In this document: positions 1-6,950 of the stretch, in pieces
How the letters are laid out: each line of letters opens with the position of its first letter
How positions within the stretch are numbered: the first letter of the stretch is position 1
From: an uncultured Phascolarctobacterium sp.
GTDB lineage: Bacteria > Bacillota > Negativicutes > Acidaminococcales > Acidaminococcaceae
Assembly (NCBI RefSeq): GCF_937920985.1
Contig: NZ_CALDXR010000046.1
Location: 1-29,885, forward strand
Reading direction: 5' to 3'
DNA length: 29,885 bases
Translations under genes and position numbers: made by a program
Notes under the pieces: model-generated
Databases searched by the model: none
The model's input: the letters and a program-made list of their open reading frames with translations, nothing else
Told to the model about the DNA's origin: nothing

Positions 1-96
1 ATGCTTGCCAATAATGAAAGCATAGATAAGATTGTTAAGTACTCTAAGCTTTCGGTGAAGGAAGTACGTGCGCTGGCAGCTAAAATGAGCGCCTAG
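1..96 (+). CDS. 3' end of an Rpn-family nuclease or of a free Rpn tail ORF (partial)
   Basis: The first 96 bases encode 31 residues and a stop (TAG at 94-96). They are base-for-base identical to the 3' end of the complete Rpn gene that ends at 4212. The peptide is the helical C-terminal tail of that protein (starts MLANNESIDK, ends ALAAKMSA). The window edge cuts the gene, so the sequence cannot show whether a full nuclease or only a detached tail lies to the left. Detached tails do occur at the two other Rpn loci of this window, so both readings are open. The leading ATG coincides with the edge and matches an internal Met codon of the full gene; it is not evidence of a start. Confidence 0.7.
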   Translation: MLANNESIDKIVKYSKLSVKEVRALAAKMSA

Positions 97-118
97 GGAT
101 ACAAACTGATAAAAAATG

Positions 119-158
119 ATCACCGCTATGATTGAAGACGAATCTGGCGGTGATTTTT
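119..158 (+). terminator. Intrinsic terminator of the left-edge Rpn gene
   Basis: Arm ATCACCGC (119-126) pairs with GCGGTGAT (147-154) around a 20-nt loop and is followed by a T-run. The same hairpin follows the full Rpn gene at 4235-4274. Confidence 0.75.
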
Positions 159-183
159 ATTTGCAAAAATTTTCATAAAAATA

Positions 184-230
184 TTGACTATGAAGTAGCT
201 ATATACTTTAAAATAAGATATAATATTATC
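184..230 (+). promoter_or_regulatory. Probable promoter/operator region of the TonB receptor gene
   Basis: The leader between 160 and 348 is AT-rich. It contains a TTGACT box (184-189) and a TATAAT (219-224), but they are about 29 bp apart, so they do not form one standard promoter. The segment 217-230 is an imperfect dyad (GATATAATATTATC) that vaguely resembles a Fur-type site, which would fit an outer-membrane receptor gene. The match is weak. I see no known riboswitch in the rest of the leader. Confidence 0.3.
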
Positions 231-348
231 TAGATGAGCTGATATACAAATATTTTTTACCGATTGTGAAGCTTGTTGCATATGACCATGAAAGACTGGG
301 TGTGCTGGGGCTTTTCAATAAATTTTTTTGATAGGAGTATGAGTAAAC

Positions 349-2334
349 ATGAAGAGTAATTTTTCCAAGGGTTTATTGATGACGGCCCTCATTACCGGTA
401 GTGTAATATGGGGGGGTACAAACGTATTTGCTGAAGAGCTGCAGGAGTATTCGTTAGACCAAATGGTTGTTACAGCAACAAGAACAGAAAAAAAAGATTT
501 GGATATTCCTGCTGTTGTAGAGGTCTATGGCGAAGAGCAGATTGAAAAAAGCAGTGCTGGCAATGCTTATGATGTATTGCAAAATACATTAGGCGTTAAT
601 ACACAATCTCAAGGTTTTAACGGTACCGGTATGGGAACAATGACCAGTAAGGTTATGATTCGTGGCGTTGAAAAGGGTACTTTGGTTTTGGTCAATGGTG
701 TTCCGATGAATCAGGACGGTAAGTATAACTTGGAGGATATTCCGTCTGAATCCATTGAAAAAATTGAGGTAGTAAAAGGCGGTGGTTCTGTATTATATGG
801 CAGTGAAGCTACCGGCGGTGTAATTAATATTATTACCAAGAAAGCAATGAGCAATACTGTTAAAGTTGCTGCAGGTAATTTTGGTAAGCAACGCTACAAT
901 GTAAGTGTCGGTGCAGATAAATTTAATATTGTTGCCGGCTATGAGAAGCGTGGTAAAGCCGATAATATGAGTGGCTATGTTGGCAAACCTACTGCTAGGA
1001 CTACTGTATATGATTATGGTAAAGGTGATAGAAAAAGTGTTTTGTGGAACTGGAAAATGCTTGATGGCTTAACCTTTACGCATAGTTATTCAAATAACAA
1101 GCATGAATACTGGCAGAAAAAAGCGTTGTCAGGCGAGCGTACGCAAAATAATTATTATGAAGATACCGACAATATGTTCTTACTTCAATACGATAAAGAT
1201 GGTTTAAAGGCTAATGTATCTTACGGAACTCAGGAAAAATCATATGATCGGTCTAATTTTTCGAAGGGTGCATGGTCCGCAAAGACTCCTTATAGCTGGC
1301 GCAAAGGACATAATACAAATATTGATTTACAAAAAACATTTGATATGGGAGAAAACAAATTGTTAATCGGTGCCGGTTATCAAAAAGAAGATATGGATTT
1401 ATTCTCTTCAAGCAATAATAAAAATAGCACCTATCAACGTGATAACTATTCTGTCTATGCTTCTTATGATTGGAAGGTATCCGATAACTCCAATTTAATT
1501 TTTAATGCCCGTGAAACGTGGGCAACAGGCTGTGACGGCTATCAGAAGGATAATAAAACCGGTACTAGCAACTATACTCATAACGACAACTTAAGCAAAT
1601 TTACTCCTGAACTGCAATATATTTATAAGGTGAGCGATGATAGCAGTTTTTATGCAAAGATTGGTAAATCATTCCGTTTGCCTAATTTGACTCAACTTTT
1701 CGGTAACGGTAATATGAATCCTTCGCTTGATCTGAAACCTGAACAGGGAACACATTATGAAATCGGTTATAAATCGAATATCGGCAAAGGCAACTTGCGA
1801 TTTGCTTTGTTCAATTATAAAATCAAGGATTCCATAGACGCTAAAGTAAACTATGATAACGACGGCTTTGTTGATGGAGTAGACTATTTCAACGAAGATG
1901 TTAAAAACACTGGTGTTGAATTGTCTTATGCAATAACGCATGATGATAATTGGTCAACACGTTGGGGTGCTACCTACCAAAATCCTAAAGCTCAAAATAT
2001 TCATAACTATGGTGATATGGATTGGCATCAAATTTATAATAAATATCAGCTGCAAGGAGCTGTTGATTATACGCAAAGTAAATTTGCTGCTAGCATGTCT
2101 GTAAACTTTGTAGGAGACAGGATGTCTACCAGAGCCTCTATAGACAAACCGCAAAGAGAACTCAAGCCGCAATGCTTTACTGATTTGCATTTCACCTATG
2201 CACCTGAGAAAAATCAAAAGGCATTTTTGCACATTAACAACATATTTGACAGATTAGATATTACGAGTAACAGTACATCGAATTTTTATTCCTTGGGCCG
2301 TAACTTCATGGTTGGCTATGAATATAGCTTCTAA
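349..2334 (+). CDS. TonB-dependent outer-membrane receptor
   Basis: This 661-residue protein is a TonB-dependent receptor, an outer-membrane beta-barrel that imports a scarce ligand (ferric siderophore, heme or cobalamin type) with energy from TonB-ExbBD. A signal peptide ends near residue 28 (NVFA|EE). A TonB-box-like stretch (DQMVVTAT, about 38-45) precedes a plug domain of about 140 residues with the usual features: VMIRGV, VLVNGVPMNQDG, IEVVKGGGSVLYGS and GGVINIITKK. The remainder is alternating beta strands rich in Tyr and Asn, and the protein ends in Phe, the outer-membrane insertion signal. The size is near that of CirA/BtuB-type receptors. AGGAG at 333-337 supports the ATG at 349. The gene stands alone, with its own terminator. 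No ABC transporter or tonB gene lies beside it, so the ligand cannot be assigned. Base composition is more AT-rich than the biosynthetic genes downstream. Confidence 0.93.
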   Translation: MKSNFSKGLLMTALITGSVIWGGTNVFAEELQEYSLDQMVVTATRTEKKDLDIPAVVEVYGEEQIEKSSAGNAYDVLQNTLGVNTQSQGFNGTGMGTMTSKVMIRGVEKGTLVLVNGVPMNQDGKYNLEDIPSESIEKIEVVKGGGSVLYGSEATGGVINIITKKAMSNTVKVAAGNFGKQRYNVSVGADKFNIVAGYEKRGKADNMSGYVGKPTARTTVYDYGKGDRKSVLWNWKMLDGLTFTHSYSNNKHEYWQKKALSGERTQNNYYEDTDNMFLLQYDKDGLKANVSYGTQEKSYDRSNFSKGAWSAKTPYSWRKGHNTNIDLQKTFDMGENKLLIGAGYQKEDMDLFSSSNNKNSTYQRDNYSVYASYDWKVSDNSNLIFNARETWATGCDGYQKDNKTGTSNYTHNDNLSKFTPELQYIYKVSDDSSFYAKIGKSFRLPNLTQLFGNGNMNPSLDLKPEQGTHYEIGYKSNIGKGNLRFALFNYKIKDSIDAKVNYDNDGFVDGVDYFNEDVKNTGVELSYAITHDDNWSTRWGATYQNPKAQNIHNYGDMDWHQIYNKYQLQGAVDYTQSKFAASMSVNFVGDRMSTRASIDKPQRELKPQCFTDLHFTYAPEKNQKAFLHINNIFDRLDITSNSTSNFYSLGRNFMVGYEYSF

Positions 2335-2347
2335 CACTTAACCCTAC

Positions 2348-2375
2348 GGCGGCGCCTTTAGCGCCGCCACTTTTA
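2348..2375 (+). terminator. Intrinsic terminator after the TonB receptor
   Basis: GGCGGCGC (2348-2355) pairs with GCGCCGCC (2361-2368) around a 5-nt loop and is followed by a T-rich stretch. Confidence 0.85.
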
Positions 2376-2401
2376 TATAGCTTTTTCTGAACCTGTAAAT
2401 A

Positions 2402-2410
2402 TGCTATAAT
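2402..2410 (+). promoter_or_regulatory. Extended -10 promoter for the 2435-3237 gene pair
   Basis: TG-C-TATAAT (2402-2410) is an extended -10 element with no clear -35. The predicted start falls near 2416-2417, just before the SD AAAGGA (2418-2423). That favours the ATG at 2435 over the one at 2423. The same TGCTATAAT box recurs before the Rpn, small-RNA and GNAT genes later in the window. Confidence 0.6.
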
Positions 2411-2434
2411 ACGTATGAAAGGATGGTGCTTTAT

Positions 2435-2689
2435 ATGATTTATCCATATTTGACATTAAATGATGGAACTGAATACACGCATTCGGAAATGAAAGCGGAC
2501 GGTACTGTTTTAGTATACGTAGAAACACCTGATGCAGAAGATGGATTTCACAGCCTTTTATGCGTTTTACCAAAATACGAAATCAAAGATGTAATTGGCT
2601 ATACAAAAGATGAACAGGAGAAAATTTTAGCAAGAATCAAAAAAAATGCTCATTTGATAATTAAATATTCGCAAAGGGGTGCAAAATGA
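2435..2689 (+). CDS. Small conserved hypothetical protein (84 aa)
   Basis: This encodes an 84-residue soluble protein beginning MIYPYLTLNDGTEYTHSEM. It has acidic patches, a predicted beta-rich first half (TVLVYVETPD) and an alpha-helical end. It resembles a family of short Firmicute proteins I have seen only as hypothetical, so no function is claimed. An in-frame ATG at 2423 is possible. The ATG at 2435 is preferred because AAAGGA (2418-2423) would be its SD and the likely transcript start is at about 2417. The stop overlaps the ATG of the next gene in an ATGA (2686-2689), so the two genes are translationally coupled. Confidence 0.65.
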   Translation: MIYPYLTLNDGTEYTHSEMKADGTVLVYVETPDAEDGFHSLLCVLPKYEIKDVIGYTKDEQEKILARIKKNAHLIIKYSQRGAK

Positions 2690-3237
2690 AAAAGATAACT
2701 CTTTTAATCTGCCTGATGCTCTGCGGTCTTTTTGTTGTTGGCGGAGCAACTGCCAGCGCCGCAGGCAAGAAGCCTATGGATAAGGAAAAGGCAGTGAACG
2801 GCCTGCATGACAGCTTCCTCTTCGACAAGGAAGAGCTTGGCGAGCTTTTTGACAGCGGCATCAGCTACATGGAGCTGAAAAAGCTGTGCCTGCATGCGTA
2901 CGCAGCGAAAAAGCCGGTGAAGGAGGTGGCGCAGCTGCGCGATAAATACGTGTGGACGCGCGTTGATTATCTGCTGGGACTGACACCGGAAAAGCTGGCG
3001 CGTGCCGAGCATGAGTACAAGGTTGACCGCATCCACCGCTTGTTTGGCCTGGATAAAAAGCTGGTGGACAAATATATGCGCATGGGTTACGCTTCGCATC
3101 AGGTGAAGCGTGCAATGTTCCTGGCGCGCCACTGCGACAAGAGCGTGGAGGAGCTGCTGGCGATGAAAACACGTCAGCAAAAATGGGGCGACATCTGCGA
3201 GCAACTGGGACTGCCACGTGATGCGTGCATGAAATAG
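2686..3237 (+). CDS. Secreted helical protein with an internal tandem duplication
   Basis: This encodes 183 residues. A signal peptide (MKKITLLICLMLCGLFVVGG, cleavage near ATASA|A at about 25) sends the product across the inner membrane, probably to the periplasm. The mature part is alpha-helical and strongly charged. It contains two copies of a unit of about 57 residues, approximately 46-102 and 122-179. They align as FDKEELGELFDSG with LDKKLVDKYMRMG, KKPVKEVAQLRDKY with DKSVEELLAMKTRQ, and LLGLTPE with QLGLPRD. I do not recognise a named family. The start overlaps the stop of the preceding gene by 4 bp. The base composition is distinctly GC-richer than that partner, so the pairing may be secondary. 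A terminator follows at once. Confidence 0.75.
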   Translation: MKKITLLICLMLCGLFVVGGATASAAGKKPMDKEKAVNGLHDSFLFDKEELGELFDSGISYMELKKLCLHAYAAKKPVKEVAQLRDKYVWTRVDYLLGLTPEKLARAEHEYKVDRIHRLFGLDKKLVDKYMRMGYASHQVKRAMFLARHCDKSVEELLAMKTRQQKWGDICEQLGLPRDACMK

Positions 3238-3259
3238 TAAGTTTAACCTGAAACCTTGG

Positions 3260-3288
3260 GGCGGTGCGCTTGCGCCGCCTTTTAATAT
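3260..3288 (+). terminator. Intrinsic terminator
   Basis: GGCGGTGC (3260-3267) pairs with GCGCCGCC (3272-3279), with one G-T pair and a 4-nt loop, followed by TTTT. Confidence 0.85.
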
Positions 3289-3324
3289 ACTGCAAAAATA
3301 AAAGTGAATTTTCAGAAAAATATC

Positions 3325-3353
3325 TTGACTATAGTAACCTTCTCTGCTAATAT
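3325..3353 (+). promoter_or_regulatory. Promoter of rpnA
   Basis: TTGACT (3325-3330), a 17-bp spacer and TG-C-TAATAT (3345-3353) form a sigma-A type promoter with an extended -10. Confidence 0.65.
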
Positions 3354-3405
3354 AATAAGCACAAAGACTAGTCAGAAGAATCAGAAGAAAGGCTATGAAT
3401 AATAA

Positions 3406-4212
3406 ATGGTAAAAATAAAGCAAGATTTATTGAATTCCATTAAAGAATTTACGCTTATGGATGACCCGTTCATGACCAAGGTTTTTGAAGATGATATAGA
3501 GCGCACGCAATTAATATTGCGGATTATTTTAGAAAATGATACAATCAAAGTAAAGAAAGCATCTACACAAAAACGTCTTAAAAATCTTCAGGGAAGGGAC
3601 TTACAGCTTGATATTTTAGCTGAAAAAGCTGATGGCACCAAGTTCAATGTCGAAGTACAGAATGAAAGCAGTGGCGCCATTCCTCAAAGAGCGCGCTATC
3701 ATATGAGCCTGTTGGATGCCAAAAGCTTGCCGAAGGGTGAGTATTTTGACAAAATCCCTGAGAACTATGTTATTTTCATTACAAAGGAAGACGTGCTTAA
3801 AGGACTGTTGCCGATTTATCATATTCATAGAACGATAGATGAGAATGGTAGCAGCTTTGCAGATGGCTCGCATATTATCTACGTTAATGCCAAAATTCAT
3901 AATGACACTCCGTTAGGAATGCTGATGCATGACTTTTGCTGCAAGAATCCTGATGATATGCATTATAAAAAGCTTGCTGAAAAAATTAGATACTTTAAAG
4001 AAGAGAAGGAGGGCTTGGATAAAATGGGCGATGTAATGGAAAAGCTTATAGCGAAACGTGAAAAAGAAGCTATCAAAAAGACGGAAAAAGAAGCTCGTAT
4101 TAGCTTTGCTAAAGAAATGCTTGCCAATAATGAAAGCATAGATAAGATTGTTAAGTACTCTAAGCTTTCGGTGAAGGAAGTACGTGCGCTGGCAGCTAAA
4201 ATGAGCGCCTAG
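3406..4212 (+). CDS. Rpn-family PD-(D/E)XK nuclease / putative transposase (rpnA of this window)
   Basis: This 268-residue protein belongs to the Rpn family (recombination-promoting nuclease, PD-(D/E)XK fold, once annotated as transposase). The catalytic core is visible as Asp69 (LQLDILAEK) and the E-x-Q motif Glu83/Gln85 (NVEVQNE), followed by the family block RARYHMSLLDA. The C-terminal 60 residues form a charged helical tail (EKLIAKREKEAIKKTEKEA) ending in an HTH-like SIDKIVKYSKLSVKEVRAL. In E. coli, Rpn proteins are DNA endonucleases with anti-phage effects, held in check by a small protein translated from inside the gene. An excellent internal SD with in-frame ATG at 4024 suggests the same here. 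The chosen ATG at 3406 has only a distant SD (AGAAAGG near 3384-3390); Met17 is a possible alternative start. A promoter precedes and a terminator follows, so the gene is monocistronic. Confidence 0.88.
   Translation: MVKIKQDLLNSIKEFTLMDDPFMTKVFEDDIERTQLILRIILENDTIKVKKASTQKRLKNLQGRDLQLDILAEKADGTKFNVEVQNESSGAIPQRARYHMSLLDAKSLPKGEYFDKIPENYVIFITKEDVLKGLLPIYHIHRTIDENGSSFADGSHIIYVNAKIHNDTPLGMLMHDFCCKNPDDMHYKKLAEKIRYFKEEKEGLDKMGDVMEKLIAKREKEAIKKTEKEARISFAKEMLANNESIDKIVKYSKLSVKEVRALAAKMSA
4024..4212 (+). CDS. Possible internal small ORF (RpnS-like), nested in rpnA
   Basis: Inside rpnA a full SD, AAGGAGG (4006-4012), is followed by an in-frame ATG at 4024 (MGDVMEKLIAKREKEA). The nested ORF gives 62 residues comprising exactly the helical tail. 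For E. coli RpnA it has been reported that such an internally translated C-terminal product binds and inhibits the full-length nuclease. That a real product is made here is inference from the SD and start codon. Equivalent starts occur in rpnB (ATG at 23813) and rpnC (ATG at 26209). Confidence 0.45.
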   Translation: MGDVMEKLIAKREKEAIKKTEKEARISFAKEMLANNESIDKIVKYSKLSVKEVRALAAKMSA

Positions 4213-4275
4213 GGATACAAACTGATAAAAAATGATCACCGCTGAGATTGAAGACGAATCTGGCGGTGATTTTTA
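4117..4275 (+). repeat. Direct repeat, copy 2 (Rpn tail plus terminator)
   Basis: This matches 1-159 with two mismatches, both in the terminator loop. The coding part (96 nt) is identical, which implies recent duplication or gene conversion between two Rpn genes about 4.1 kb apart. Confidence 0.9.
4235..4275 (+). terminator. Intrinsic terminator of rpnA
   Basis: ATCACCGC (4235-4242) pairs with GCGGTGAT (4263-4270), followed by a T-run (4270-4274). Confidence 0.75.
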
Positions 4276-4281
4276 CCTCCA

Positions 4282-4390
4282 AAGTTTTTCGCCTGTAGAA
4301 GAAAAAGTACTTGAAATTCAGAAGTTTTTCGTTTAGAAAAGAAAAACTTTGTATTTTTGGTGAGTTTTTCTCATGGAGAAGAAAAAACTT
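4282..4390 (+). repeat. Array of three degenerate hairpin units of about 40 nt
   Basis: Three successive units each start with AGTTTTTC and end with a GAAAAA-type complement: 4283-4308, 4322-4349 and 4363-4389. The middle one is a perfect 9-bp stem (AAGTTTTTC with GAAAAACTT) around a 10-nt loop; the other two are imperfect. The spacing is about 40 nt. The array lies between the rpnA terminator and the trp promoter. Function unknown. Confidence 0.6.
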
Positions 4391-4496
4391 ACGTAATATA
4401 TACCTTGCTTGCTGTTGCGCAGTTATTTTGAAATTGTAACCTGCTTTACATTATTTACTGCAAAATAATCGGAAACACGCAAAGTGTAATATTTTC

Positions 4497-4525
4497 TTGA
4501 CACTATTAATGCAGAGTGATACACT
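4497..4525 (+). promoter_or_regulatory. Promoter of the trpEG operon
   Basis: TTGACA (4497-4502), a 17-bp spacer and TACACT (4520-4525), the latter preceded by TG-A (extended -10). Predicted start near 4532, at the beginning of the T-box leader. Confidence 0.75.
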
Positions 4526-4531
4526 AGGCAC

Positions 4532-4836
4532 AACTTCAAAAAAGACCACAAACCGTTGAGACGGAGATCAAGTCAGCAGATGCGCTTACAGAGAGTTCGG
4601 GCAGGTGGAAGCCGGATAGAGATGCAGGCTGATAAATGGACCGTTGAGGGTGCTGTCAAATCGCGCAGGCGAGAGTATTCGGCAACGTTACACCGGCGTT
4701 AAGGGTGAGGAATGTGTCAGCATTCTGCGAGAGAGCGCCGATGTACGGCGAAGCAAGGTGGTACCGCAGGTATAAGTATTTATAGCCTGTCCTTGATATT
4801 GCTCAAAGCGAGCAGTACGAGGGCAGGCTTTTTTTG
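4532..4836 (+). promoter_or_regulatory. T-box leader, tryptophan specifier
   Basis: This is a tRNA-sensing leader that switches transcription of trpEG on when uncharged tRNA-Trp accumulates. The hallmark T-box sequence AGCAAGGTGGTACCGC lies at 4752-4767. In Stem I, GTCAGC (about 4572) pairs with GCTGAT (about 4628), and ACGG with CCGT closes below. The 3' side of the internal loop between them reads AAA-TGG-A, so the specifier is TGG (4637-4639), the tryptophan codon. A strong terminator ends the leader at 4784-4835; the T-box bulge would pair with tRNA to form the competing antiterminator. The Stem I pairing was drawn by eye. Confidence 0.92.
4784..4835 (+). terminator. Regulated terminator of the trp T-box
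   Basis: AGCCTGTCCT (4784-4793) pairs with AGGGCAGGCT (4820-4829), with an inner TGCTC/GAGCA stem, followed by seven T's. Confidence 0.9.
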
Positions 4837-4872
4837 TTGACACGGGTGTAAATAAGCAGATGAGGTGAAAAA

Positions 4873-6336
4873 ATGTTGAATTTATCTTTGGAGCAGGTCA
4901 TGCAGTATGCAAAGGACTACAAGGCTGTACCGGTAGCGAAGGAATGCCTGGCGGATATGCTGACGCCGCTGGCATTTTTGGACAATGTAAGACGCAGCAG
5001 CCGCAATTACTTCCTTTTGGAAAGCATTGAGGGCGGTGAGCACTGGGCGCGTTATTCCTTTGTAGGCTATGATCCTGTGCTGCGTTTGAAAATAACCGAC
5101 GGTAATGCGGAAATCATCAGCGGTGCCGCCGTGAAGTATCAGGAAAACGATCCCTTGGGCTGCATCCGCCATATTCTGGAGGAATACAAGGCACCGCAGA
5201 TTGAAGGCCTGCCTAATTTTACCGGCGGGCTTGTAGGTACCTTCGGCTTTGATTTTATGCGTTACTGCGAGCCGGATATGCGGGTAAATAAAGAACGCAA
5301 GGCGGAATTTGCCGATGTCGATTTGATGCTGTTTGATAAGCTGATTGCCTTTGACCATCTCAAGCAGAAGATTTTCCTGATTGTGAATGTCAAAACAGAT
5401 AATGCTGCCATCAACTACGCTAAGGCAGAGCGCGAAATTGCGGCGATGGAGGAAATGCTGCTGCAGCCTGTGCAGCCGAAGAAGCCTGTAAAGGCTAAGC
5501 TGGGCGAGTTCACCAGTAACCAGAGCCGTGAGCAGTATAATAAAAGTGTGCTCCGCTGCCAGGAATATATCAAAAACGGCGATGCCTTTCAGATTGTGTA
5601 CGCGCAAAAATTCAGCGCAACCTATGACCAAAGCCTTTTCAGCGCTTACCGCTATTTGAGAACGACGAACCCTTCGCAGTACATGGTGTTTTTACATAAT
5701 GACGATATGGAAATCGCCGGCAGCTCGCCGGAAACGTTGGTGAAGGTGGTTGGCAAAAAGGTCATCATCATGCCGATTGCGGGCACACGTCGCCGCGGAC
5801 GTACGAGCGAGGAGGACCTGGCGCTGGAGCAGGAGCTTTTAGCAGACGCCAAGGAGATTGCAGAACATAATATGCTGGTGGATTTGGGGCGCAACGATGT
5901 GGGCCGTGTCTGTGACTTTGGCAGCGTCAAGGTGAGTGATTACAAGGCGATTAAGCGTTTTTCGCACGTTATGCATATCACGAGCAAGGTTACAGGACAG
6001 CTGAGTGCCGATAAGGACGCCTTGGACGCGCTGCGGGCAGTATTCCCGGCAGGCACGCTGAGCGGAGCGCCGAAGATTCGTGCCTGCGAGATTATTGACG
6101 AGCTGGAGCCGGAGCGCCGCGGTATTTACGGCGGTGGCATGGGTTATCTTGATTTTGGCGGTAACATGGATATCTGCATTACAATCCGCACTATGGTTAA
6201 AAAGAACGACAGGGTTTATATTCAGGCTGGCGGCGGTATCGTTGCGGATTCCGTATTGGACAATGAATTTCAGGAGACTGTGAATAAGGCGGGCGCCTGT
6301 ATGACAGCACTGCGCATGACGGCAGAGGAGGAGTAA
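4873..6336 (+). CDS. trpE: Anthranilate synthase component I
   Basis: TrpE makes anthranilate from chorismate with ammonia supplied by TrpG, the first committed step of tryptophan synthesis. The length of 487 residues is normal. An N-terminal domain carries the LLES motif (48-51), the tryptophan feedback site. The chorismate-binding domain shows PIAGTRRRGR (301-310), EHNMLVDLGRND (331-342), FPAGTLSGAPKIRACEII (391-408) and GGGMGYLDFGGNMD (420-433). These features would not by themselves exclude aminodeoxychorismate synthase (PabB), but the LLES motif and the tryptophan T-box upstream make TrpE the clear choice. A GAGGTG SD precedes the ATG. trpG follows 3 nt later. The rest of the trp pathway (trpDCFBA) is not in the window. 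Confidence 0.95.
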   Translation: MLNLSLEQVMQYAKDYKAVPVAKECLADMLTPLAFLDNVRRSSRNYFLLESIEGGEHWARYSFVGYDPVLRLKITDGNAEIISGAAVKYQENDPLGCIRHILEEYKAPQIEGLPNFTGGLVGTFGFDFMRYCEPDMRVNKERKAEFADVDLMLFDKLIAFDHLKQKIFLIVNVKTDNAAINYAKAEREIAAMEEMLLQPVQPKKPVKAKLGEFTSNQSREQYNKSVLRCQEYIKNGDAFQIVYAQKFSATYDQSLFSAYRYLRTTNPSQYMVFLHNDDMEIAGSSPETLVKVVGKKVIIMPIAGTRRRGRTSEEDLALEQELLADAKEIAEHNMLVDLGRNDVGRVCDFGSVKVSDYKAIKRFSHVMHITSKVTGQLSADKDALDALRAVFPAGTLSGAPKIRACEIIDELEPERRGIYGGGMGYLDFGGNMDICITIRTMVKKNDRVYIQAGGGIVADSVLDNEFQETVNKAGACMTALRMTAEEE

Positions 6337-6339
6337 GGA

Positions 6340-6906
6340 ATGATTTTGATTATAGATAACTACGACAGCTTTACTTTTAATCTGTATCAGCTGATTGGCG
6401 AAATCAATCCTGATATCAAGGTTGTGCGCAATGATAAGCTGACGCTTGAGGATATCAGAGCTATGCAGCCGGACCATATTATTATTTCGCCAGGGCCGGG
6501 TAATCCTAAGCAGGCAGGTATTTGTCTGGAGGTGATTCGCCAGCTGGCCGGTGAGTTCCCGATTTTGGGCGTCTGCCTGGGGCATCAGGCGATTGGCGAG
6601 GCCTTTGGCGGCAATGTGGTGCATGCGCCGGAGATTGTGCATGGTAAGGCGGATAAGGTGTATTTGGCGGCAATAAGCCCTATCTTTAAGGATATGCCGG
6701 ATTGCTTTGAGGCGGCGCGCTATCATTCGCTGATTGTGGAGCCGGAAAGCCTGCCGGAATGCCTGGAGGTTACGGCCAAAACGGCAAAGAATGAAATCAT
6801 GGCGCTGCAGCATAAAACGCTGCCGGTGTATGGTGTGCAGTTCCACCCGGAGTCGATTATGACGCCGCAGGGACGGACGATTTTGAAGAACTTTTTGAGC
6901 CTGTGA
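6340..6906 (+). CDS. trpG: Anthranilate synthase component II (glutamine amidotransferase)
   Basis: TrpG hydrolyses glutamine and passes ammonia to TrpE. It is a class I glutamine amidotransferase of 188 residues, the standard length. Visible motifs are PGPGNPKQAG (51-60), the nucleophile elbow GVCLGHQAIG with Cys79, and the catalytic His169 and Glu171 in VQFHPESI. It begins 3 nt after the trpE stop and shares the T-box control. In some bacteria one such subunit also serves PabB for folate synthesis; no pabB is visible here, so a dual role cannot be judged. A terminator follows directly. Confidence 0.95.
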   Translation: MILIIDNYDSFTFNLYQLIGEINPDIKVVRNDKLTLEDIRAMQPDHIIISPGPGNPKQAGICLEVIRQLAGEFPILGVCLGHQAIGEAFGGNVVHAPEIVHGKADKVYLAAISPIFKDMPDCFEAARYHSLIVEPESLPECLEVTAKTAKNEIMALQHKTLPVYGVQFHPESIMTPQGRTILKNFLSL

Positions 6907-6912
6907 GCTTTG

Positions 6913-6950
6913 CGCAGGGCGTGACGTTGTACGTGCGCTCTGCGTTTTCT
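6913..6950 (+). terminator. Intrinsic terminator of trpEG
   Basis: CGCAGGGCG (6913-6921) pairs with CGCTCTGCG (6936-6944), with one G-T pair and a 14-nt loop, followed by TTTTCT. Confidence 0.75.

Larger units (their letters stand above)
1..159 (+). repeat. Direct repeat, copy 1 (Rpn tail plus terminator)
   Basis: Positions 1-159 match 4117-4275 over the whole length. I see only two mismatches, both in the loop of the terminator hairpin (near 127-129). The match stops right after the T-run. To the left it is cut by the window edge, so the true length is unknown. Confidence 0.9.

Noticed and set aside
4282..4390. CRISPR array
   Set aside because: Only three imperfect units with 10-14 nt gaps, no constant repeat with unique 30-nt spacers, and no cas genes.
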